Assembly (NCBI GenBank): GCA_026770575.1
Contig: MU657164.1
Location: forward strand, 1,148,523 to 1,163,378
Direction of reading: 5' to 3'
Length of the DNA stretch: 14,856 nt
Source of the DNA: Pelagophyceae sp. CCMP2097
Lineage: Eukaryota; Sar; Pelagophyceae
The notes under the pieces were generated by a model. It was not told the DNA's origin, made no database searches, and was given only the letters and a program-made list of their open reading frames with translations. The first letter of the stretch is position 1, and every line of letters begins with the position of its first letter. This document shows positions 1-6,228 of this stretch, piece after piece. A program made the translations under genes and the position numbers.

Positions 1-448
1 GTCTCGGCTGCCTCTTGGATCAAGTGGTTATCTCACCCCTCCACGACACGCGTTGCGTAAGCCTTTAACCCCCCAAAGGGGAAAAAACGAACCCAGCGCG
101 CGGGTCGTCGCTGAAAGCGATTTCAAACGGTTGGATCAAATCTAGGCAACGTTGAGTGACTTTCGCAAACCCCGCCCGGGGTCTGGGCTGCAGCTTTGGA
201 ATTGGATGCGTCGCGGTCTTGCAAGCCCCGGTTCGGATCAAATCCATAAAGCCTCCGCGCGCCCTTGCACAACCGCCCCCAAATCCGACCGCCCCGCGCG
301 CGTCGCCGAGGGCGCCGCGCGCCAGAAGCGGGGCCGCCGCGGAGAAGGGTCCGTCGATTGCGCCGGGGGGAGATTGGCGCGATTTAAAAATTCACTTTAA
401 AAAATTCACGCGTTTCAAAAGAAGCGCTTTCAAATGCGCCGTCTGCGG
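1..448. other. 3' flank of the carrier gene, no gene seen
   Basis: This lies beyond the carrier stop codon. An AT-rich patch at about 381-440 reads, on the minus strand, GTGAATTTTTTAAA then GTGAATTTTTAAA, and could be part of the 3' untranslated region and poly(A) zone; no AATAAA is present. A block like GGATCAAATC occurs near 132-142 and 234-244. Open frames here are low-complexity and match nothing I recognise. Confidence 0.5.
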
Positions 449-3400
449 TCAATTCCGCGCGGCGCGCTGGGCGGCGCGTTTGGTGGCGAAGCGTTTTGTA
501 CTTTCATATGCAACGAAAAATAAACTGCACGAGGGACCCACGTACCTGTTCAAACGGGATTCCGATCTAAATTTCTGTAGGGATTTCTCTCTAAATTTCT
601 CTCTCTCTAAATTTCTGTAGAAATCCGGAGTCGGCCGCTTGCGACGGAAACCATCGAGCGCCGCATCGGCACTCACGCGACTCTGGCGCCGACGCCGCGG
701 AAGAAGCCTTTAGCACCTTCTTCTCGCCATAAAGACGCGACGACGGCGCCGAGGGGCTCGCGCGCCGCGGCGGTCATCAACCGTGTCTTGACGACGTCCA
801 TCGGCGTGGTTAGAGCCTAGCGGGTTGCATACAGGTTGGACTCAAGGTTTTATGGGAAGTTGGACTCGAGTTTTGCGAAAGAAACCGTCCCCGGCGCTCT
901 CCCTGATTCCTCGCCGCCATCTCGACGGACGCCTCTTCCTCGAGTCCGAGGGCCGACTGGAGACGGCGAGTCTCGAGGACCGTCTCGAGGACCATCTCGA
1001 GGGCCGTCTCTCGAGAGCCGTCTCTCGAGAGCCGACTCTCGAGGACCATAGGACCGTCTGTGCGACCGTCTCAAGGGCCGTCCGTAGAGGCCCGTACAGA
1101 GTTTCGCCTCTCGAGACCGTCGAGGGAGTCGTCTCAAGGGCCGTCTGCCGAGGACCGTCTCCACAAGGCCGTGAGAAGGCCGTCTGTCGAAGGCCATCTG
1201 TAAAGGGACGTTCAAGAAGACCGTCTTTCGAAGGCCGCCCAAACGGTCATATGTCGGACCGTCTCTATAGGACCGCCTCTCGAGGGCCGCCTCGGGAGCC
1301 GCCCGGAGGGCCGTCTGTAGAGGACCATACAGGGGGCCGTCTCTCGAAGAACGTCTCGAGAAGACCGTCTGTAGAGGGCCGTCTAGAGAAGCCGTCGAGG
1401 GGACGGTCTCGAGGGCCGCCCTCCAGAGAGCCGTATCGAGAGGACCTTTGGACCGTCCGTCGGGCTGCCTCTCGAAACCGTCTCTATAGGACCGTACGGC
1501 GCCCCTGCCGGTCCGGGTTTTCCAGCGGACGCTGCCCCAACGGCGGCAAAGGTCCCCGCGGCGCCGCCGACGATCAAAGACTCGAGCGGCTTGAGGAGCC
1601 GCGCGGGCGCGTCGCCCTCGGACCGCCGCGCGCGCCGAAGATATAGGCGCTTCGCGACCTGCGGGTTTCCAATCTATAATATGATAATGATAATGATGTG
1701 TGTATATACTCTTTACTCTATATCGGGAACCCTCTATATATGCCACCGAAACGCCCCCAATTGAAAAAGGCGCACCTCGAACGCGGGCATTTGAATAGCG
1801 CGAAAGGGCACGTCGCGCGCCACCTAATACAATGTAATTAAAATGAAAAGATTGCAGGGCAGACCGACCCCAAAGACTGACCTGGCCGAGGCCGCCGCGG
1901 TAGAGGCCGGCGACGCCGCCAGACCGCACGGCAGCGCGCAGAGCTCGCCACGCCGTCGGGTAGACCTGTTTCAATCCAATGGCAAAACGACCACGCAAAG
2001 GCCACGCCGGCGCTCCAAGGACGGCCTCGCGCTCCCCTCGCCAAATTGGCCATCGTCTTTGTAGACGTACGGTCCCTTTGAACGGCCCCTCTGCAAGGCC
2101 TCTCTCTACACGGCCCCTCTGGACAGTCCGTTTGAACAGTCCCTCGAAACGGCACCGCTCGACGGCCCCTCTGGAAGGGCCTGACGAGGCGGTCCGTCGA
2201 GAAAGCCCCTCTGGAATGTCGACCGTTCCTCTGACCGGTCCCTCTGGGCGGCCTTTCTAGAAAGTCTCTCTGGCCGGCCCCTCTGGACGACCCCTTTACA
2301 CGGGGCCCCTCTACACGGGGTCCCTCTGCACGGTAACTCTGGACGGTCCCACTGGACGGCCCTCGAGGCAGCCCTTGAGGGGGTCCTCTCGATGGTCCTC
2401 GAGGCGGTCTTCGATATGGCCCTCGACATGGTCTCAAAACGGGCCTTGGGGCAGTCCTTGAGGCGGCCTCTCGACAGCCTTTCCTTGGCCTCTCGACAGC
2501 CTCACGACGGCCCTCACGACGGCCCTCGAGGCGGCCCACGAGACAGTCTCAAAGACGGCCTCTTGACGGCCCCAAGACCGCCTCGAGACGGCCCTCGTGA
2601 CGGCCTTAACATGGCCTCGAGTCTGTCCCAAGAATGTCTCGATTCGGTTCTTAAGACGGTCCTCGAGATGGCCCTCGAGACGACCCTCGAGACGGCATCG
2701 ACGGTCCTCGAGACAGTCCTCGAGACGGCCCCAAGGCGGTCCTCGAGACAGTCTCATGAAGACGGGCTCGAGACGGCCTCGAGCCAGTCCCCGAGACGGC
2801 CCTCGAGACGGTCCTTGAGACGGCCCCAAGACGGTCCTCAAGACGGCCTCACTCGTGACGGCCCTCGAGACGGACCCAAGACGGCTTCGAGACGGCTTCG
2901 AGACGGCCTCGAGGCGGCCTTAAGAAGCCCTCGAGACGGTCTTAAGACGGCCCTGGAGACGGCCCTAAGATGGTCCTCGAGAGGGCCTCAAAGACGGCAT
3001 CAACGGTCCTCGAGTCAGTCCCCAAGACGGTCTCTCGAGACAGCCTCGAGACGGCCCTCGATACGGTCCTTAGACGGCGGGTTCCCACTCGGCCGACGTT
3101 TCGGGTTTTCCATAGACGTTTCGGGTTTCCAGCGCCGGCGCGCGCGCGTGCTTGCACCTGGTGCTTCACGAGCTCCGACGGGACCTGCGGCGTTGCGATA
3201 TTTTGAGGCATTTTGAGGCATTTTGCGGCATTTTGCGCGCTGGACTGTGACGGCGGCGGCCGCTGCACGAGCGCATCGGCAAGGACGCGGCAACCCGGCA
3301 ACCTCGAGGCGCAAAACCTCTCGACGCGGCTCTGGCCGGCCCGCGACGTCCGCGGGCCGACTCAGGCCCGCCGCGGCGTCTGCGGGCCAATGCAAGGGGC

Positions 3401-6072
3401 CCTTTGCCGGGTCCGTCGCAAGGGAAAACGCACGCAGTCCACAGAGGGCCCTTTGTGCGGTCCACATAGAGGGTCCGCATCCCCGGCGGGTCCGCATCCC
3501 CGGCCACCCGCACCCGCGAGCCGAGGGTCCGCCCAAAGGGGAAAAGGCGCTGCGTCCAACGAGCCAAATCGCGCCCGTCATGTCCGCGAGGATGGCTGCG
3601 AGGAAGGCGCGCTGGACGAGGCCGAAAGCCGTTTTTTCTTCGAGGAATCGCTTCAAGACTTCGTACGACGCAAAAGCGATTGCGCCAAAGGGCACCTAGA
3701 GGAATATCCTCGAGGAATATCCTCGAGGAATACAATCGGGATTTTCGAGAGGGGCTATCGCACTCGTCGCTCGCTCAAGATCCACCCGGCGTCGGGCTCG
3801 TTGCACGGCGTCACAAAGGCCCCTCGGCCGCGGCAAAGTGCGACCAAGTTTCCACGTTAGACGCACCTGCCCCGCCAGCGACCCGCCAACGCCGCGGAAC
3901 AAGTCGCGCACGCCGACGCCGGCGAGGCCAGCGACGCCTCGCATTTGCGCGCGGGTTTTCAACGTGTCGAGGGGGTACCTACGCGTCAAAGTACCGCGTC
4001 TCAATGTTCTTAACTCTCGCGTCTGAAAGGTCCCTTGCGCTGGGTTGCTCGCGCGACTGCGTTGGGCTCCCTCGAGAAAGGCTCGAGCGGAGGGGGCTCT
4101 GGATCGTCGTATAGAGGAGCCGACGTCTCGAAGGGTTCCGAAGGGTCCTCCGCCCGCAAAGACCCCGCCAAGAGGTAGTCAGGGCTCTCTCGAGAAGGGC
4201 CTGTGTCGATCGGAGCCTCGACAAGGGGCTTCTGCCCTTGAGTGGCCCCTGGAAAGGCCCCTTTTCTCGAGACCCTTTTGTCGAGAAAGGCCTCTGTGGG
4301 CCTCTTTCTCTAAATCACCGGGCCGCCGTAGAGAGGGGCCTTCGTCTCAAGAAGAGCCCCCGTATATCAGGTGGAGGTTCTCTTTCTCCGCCTTATGCAT
4401 CCTCCGTCTTAAGGAGCCTCCGTCTCTTGATCTCCCTCGAAAGGGGTCTTCGCAGAGACGGGAGCGACCGCCGTCAAGACCCCGTCGAGAGGAACCTCTG
4501 TCGGGAAGGGTTCCCCTCGAGAGGAGCCTCTTCTCCAAGGGCCGCCGTCTCGAGGTGCCTCCGTCTCTTCGGGGCCGCCGTCGGGAGCGGCCTCTGTCTC
4601 GAGGGGCCGTAAAGACCTGTAGAGAGACGTTCTTTCTCGAGGGGCCTCCGTCGAGATGTCCCACTATCGAGAGGAGCCTCCGCCGATCGGAGCCACTGTA
4701 TATATAAGCCACTGTAGGAGCCTTCGGGGGGGCGCCGTCTCTCGGGGCCGCCGTTTCGAGGGGCTCTACGGAGAGTGGGCCGCCGTATAGAGGGGCCTCT
4801 ATCGATATGAGCTCTCTAGGAACTTTGTCACGAAGAGCCCCCAGGGGACCGCCGTCTCGAGTGCCTTGCAAGGTCGCCGCCGTCTCGAGGGCCTCTGTCT
4901 GTAGGGGGCCTCTCAGGGTCGCCGTCGAGAAGGCCTCTCTCAAGACCCCGTCGAGAGGGACGAGACGTCGTCGCGAGCGGCCGCCCTCGAGAGGGACCTC
5001 CGTTGAGAGGAGCCTCTACGGCCTCTGTCTCTAGGGTGTCTATAGGGAGCTCCGGGCCTCAGTCGAGGATTCCCTCAGGGCTACCGTCGAGAGGGGCATC
5101 TGTGGAGACAGGAGCGGCCACCGTCGAGGAAGGGAGCAAGGGCCGCCCTCGAAATCTATGGCCTCTATCTCGACGGGCCTCCGGGCCTCTTTCTCGATTG
5201 GCCTCCAAGGGGCCGACGTCGAGAGGTTTTCTGTCAAGAACCCCGTCGAGAGGGGCCTCTGGAGGAGGCGTCGTCGAGACCAGCCTCTCTCGAGAGGGGC
5301 CTCCGGCAAGAGGTACGGCCTCTCTCTATAGGGGCTTTCAGGCCGCAATCTCGCGAGGTCTCTCGGGGCCGCCGTCGAAAGGAATCTAGAGGGATCCCGA
5401 AGGCCTCGGTCTCGACGGAGCCTCTGAGCCTCTGTCTATACTGGCCGATCAGGCCGCTTTAGAGAGGGCCTCTGTCAAGAGGGGCCCGAGCCGAGAATTC
5501 GTCGAGTGCGGCCTCCGTCGAGAGAAGCCTCTGTCGAGAAGGAGCCTCGTGGGATGTCCGTCTCTCGGGATCTCTCGGGGCCGCCGTCGAGACGGGCCCT
5601 GCAGAGTGGTTGCAAGAGCCGCTGTCCGGAGGGGCGTGGTTGCGAGAGTCTCTGTCCGGAGGGGCTCCTCTCAAGTTGCGTCGATACGAGCTCGATGTCT
5701 CAAGGAGCCTCCGGGGGCCACCGTCTCGAAGGCCTCGAAGGCCTGCCGTCGAGAGGGGCCTCTGTACATCGGGTGTCCATGGGGAACCTCTCTAGGGAAT
5801 GAGAGCACCTCTAAAGCGCTCTCTAAAGGGCATCTGTGCCTTAAGGTTGCCCGCTAAAGGACACTTGTGCTTTGGGGCGCTGCGTCTAGCATGGCGAAGA
5901 TAGCCGTCGCCCGGCCCACAGCACCAGCCGCCATGTGCACGCGCACGTCGAACTCTTCAACGGGCACGGCCGCGGCGGCGCGCGGCGCCGCTGCCCGCGC
6001 GCGCGGCGCCGCAAAGGCCGCGCGCAAGCCCAGCAGCAGCCACGCGCAGCCGAAACGCCCGGAAAGCATCAT
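449..6072 (-). CDS. Mitochondrial carrier family (SLC25) protein, S-adenosylmethionine-carrier-like, with plastid-type presequence; nine exons
   Basis: Exons (5' to 3' on the minus strand): 6072-5891, 3978-3867, 3695-3561, 3184-3158, 1965-1882, 1823-1776, 1658-1542, 816-677, 545-449 (TGA). Joined they give 942 nt, about 313 residues, normal for the family. All three carrier repeats are present, with signatures YPLDTLKTR, VPSELVKHQ and TPMDVVKTR (the P-x-D/E-x-x-K gate motif) and second-half motifs LFRGVGG, GLYRGG and GFFRGVG. RDVPFRAIQMPAFE, ALTTPMDVVKTRLM and the end FFVAYESTKR resemble SAM carriers, which exchange S-adenosylmethionine across organelle inner membranes. The N-terminus MMLSGRFGCAWLLLGLRA has a hydrophobic core followed by AFAAP, suggesting a plastid bipartite presequence. 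The start is the first in-frame ATG. Family assignment is near certain; substrate and plastid location are inference. The weakest junction is intron 1, which needs a GC donor. Introns 1, 4 and 7 are packed with minisatellite. Confidence 0.88.
546..676 (-). other. Carrier intron 8 (131 bp) with internal repeats
   Basis: Donor GTGAGT after GARV(A), acceptor GAACAG before YVGPSC, phase 2. The plus strand at about 567-622 has TCTCTCTAAATTTCT-type repeats, with CTAAATTTCTGTAG twice. On the transcript strand these are purine/A-rich. No array of the minisatellite family. Confidence 0.75.
817..1541 (-). other. Carrier intron 7 (725 bp), repeat-filled
   Basis: Donor GTTGGG after VGGAAGTFAA, acceptor CGCTAG before ALTTPMDVVK, phase 0. 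The junction restores helix 5 of the carrier exactly. The middle is minisatellite array A. The 5' end carries GCTGGAAAACCCGG, similar to the block at the 5' end of intron 4. Confidence 0.82.
930..1500. repeat. Minisatellite array A (carrier intron 7), 12-bp period, inverted relative to array B
   Basis: Plus-strand units read CTCGAGGACCGT and close variants (CTCTCGAGAGCCGT). The reverse complement, ACGGTCCTCGAG, is the core unit of array B, so A and B are the same repeat in opposite orientations within one transcript. The open reading frames across it are by-products of the period. Confidence 0.85.
1659..1881 (-). other. Carrier introns 5 (58 bp) and 6 (117 bp) around the 48-nt exon 6
   Basis: Intron 5 is 1881-1824 (GTCAGT...ATTAG), very short and T/A-rich at its 3' end. 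Exon 6 at 1823-1776 encodes VARDVPFRAIQMPAFE. Intron 6 is 1775-1659 (GTGCGC...CCGCAG) and AT-rich, with ATTATCATTATCATATTATAG upstream of a second AG. All junctions are phase 0. Confidence 0.8.
1966..3157 (-). other. Carrier intron 4 (1192 bp), repeat-filled
   Basis: Donor GTGCAA after the microexon, acceptor AAACAG before VYPTAW, phase 0. Apart from about 80 bp at each end it is minisatellite. The 5' end carries two copies of a GGAAA(A)CCCGAAACGTC-like block (about 3093-3133). No gene is seen inside. Confidence 0.8.
2065..3075. repeat. Minisatellite array B (carrier intron 4), 12-bp period
   Basis: Two subtypes adjoin. About 2065-2370 has units like ACGGCCCCTCTGG. About 2370-3075 has a very regular 12-bp unit, plus strand GACGGTCCTCGA, with CTCGAG palindromes in most copies. 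The 12-bp length keeps reading frames open, which explains long R/D/G/P/S-rich ORFs on both strands. Same family as the other arrays, plus orientation. Confidence 0.9.
3158..3184 (-). other. 27-nt microexon carrying the second carrier signature
   Basis: Nine codons, VPSELVKHQ, between a CCGCAG acceptor and a GTGCAA donor, both in phase 0. It supplies the second P-x-E-x-x-K gate motif and joins GAIWL (exon 3) to VYPTAWRALR (exon 5). Without it the carrier would lack the repeat-2 signature. A later in-frame donor would make the exon longer, but I see no phase-0 GT nearby that keeps carrier-like sequence. Confidence 0.75.
3185..3560 (-). other. Carrier intron 3 (376 bp)
   Basis: Donor GTTGGA after GAIWL, acceptor CCGCAG before VPSEL, phase 0. 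It holds a two-copy 17-bp repeat (plus strand GGGTCCGCATCCCCGGC, about 3474-3507) and four copies of about 10 bp resembling ATTTTGAGGC (plus strand, about 3199-3238) just upstream of the acceptor. There is no minisatellite array and no gene. Confidence 0.75.
3696..3735 (-). repeat. 13-bp tandem repeat forming the 3' splice site of carrier intron 2
   Basis: On the minus strand, TTCCTCGAGGATA occurs twice, followed by a third partial copy TTCCTCTAG that ends exactly at the acceptor before exon 3 (GTGCCCTTT). The pyrimidine-rich end and AG dinucleotide of the 171-bp intron 2 (3866-3696, donor GTGCGT) are therefore made from repeat units. Confidence 0.7.
4060..5820. repeat. Minisatellite array C (carrier intron 1)
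   Basis: About 1.75 kb of degenerate tandem units. On the plus strand they read like GTCGAGAGGGGCCTCT (about 16 bp), with GCCGCCGTCGAG and GGGCCTCCGTCTC variants. The reverse complement, AGAGGCCCCTCTCGAC, matches the units of the array at 8880-9290, so this is the same family in the opposite orientation. Reading frames run through on both strands and give R/S/P/E/G-rich peptides with no domain; I consider it non-coding. Confidence 0.85.
5828..5876. repeat. Two-copy tandem repeat at the 5' end of carrier intron 1
   Basis: The segments CTAAAGGGCATCTGTGCCTT and CTAAAGGACACTTGTGCTTT lie next to each other (about 27-bp spacing) just inside the intron from exon 1. They do not fit the minisatellite consensus. 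Confidence 0.55.
5965..6072 (-). other. Signal peptide plus transit-peptide-like presequence of the carrier
   Basis: Residues 1 to about 36 of the carrier. There is a short n-region, a hydrophobic core (CAWLLLGL), then a predicted cleavage zone LRA/AFAAP. A stretch rich in Ala, Arg and Pro and lacking acidic residues runs up to VPVEEFD, where the mature carrier begins. In stramenopiles with complex plastids, a signal peptide ending at an ASAFAP-type motif with a key Phe directs proteins to the plastid. The sequence shows this composition; plastid import is inferred. A simple mitochondrial presequence or an ER signal are alternatives. Confidence 0.55.
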
Positions 6073-6228
6073 TGCCGGTGTCGTCCGCAGCGGCCGTCGA
6101 GGCCCGCAGCGTGACGTCCGCGGCGCTCTCGGGGGAGCGGTTGCACACACAAGGGGGACACCTGATCGCCGAAACAAATTCCTACCCTCTCAAGTCATCG
6201 CCAGACCGCACCGCGCCGGCGTGGGCGT
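6073..6228. promoter_or_regulatory. Head-to-head promoter region between the carrier and UTP4
   Basis: Only 156 bp separate the two start codons, carrier ATG at 6072 (minus) and UTP4 ATG at 6229 (plus). Both promoters and both 5' untranslated regions must lie here, or the transcripts overlap at their 5' ends. I see no clear TATA box or other named element. Confidence 0.6.

Larger units (their letters stand above)
3979..5890 (-). other. Carrier intron 1 (1912 bp), repeat-filled, apparent GC-AG boundary
   Basis: Exon 1 reads ...RATAIFAM and exon 2 starts G-TAC-CCC (YPLDTLK). Exon 2 is preceded by GCGTAG and needs a phase-2 partner. Exon 1 has no phase-2 GT before its in-frame stop at 5854. The sequence CCAT/GCTAGA at 5890 gives the right phase and an uninterrupted helix 1 (one residue longer than usual before YP). 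No other gene is visible inside; nearly all of the intron is minisatellite (see 4060-5820). Confidence 0.5.

Noticed and set aside
1..60. tRNA-like D-arm (GGATCAAGTGGTTATCT)
   Set aside because: No anticodon stem, T-arm or acceptor stem can be formed around it, and there is no GGTTCGAATC-type B box downstream.
152..620. Plus-strand frames near the left edge
   Set aside because: Low-complexity A/R/P-rich translations overlapping the 3' end of the carrier gene; no family resemblance.
825..1646. 273-codon plus-strand frame
   Set aside because: Antisense to the carrier, mostly array A; R/S/P/E-rich with no fold or family resemblance.
850..1998. 382-codon minus-strand frame
   Set aside because: Only its first part (carrier exon 5, 1965-1882) is real coding sequence. 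The rest runs through introns 5-7, exons 6 and 7 in other frames, and array A.
2392..3216. 274-codon plus-strand frame
   Set aside because: Period-driven frame through array B, in carrier intron 4.
4045..4707. 220-codon plus-strand frame
   Set aside because: Part of array C in carrier intron 1; the repeat explains the open frame.
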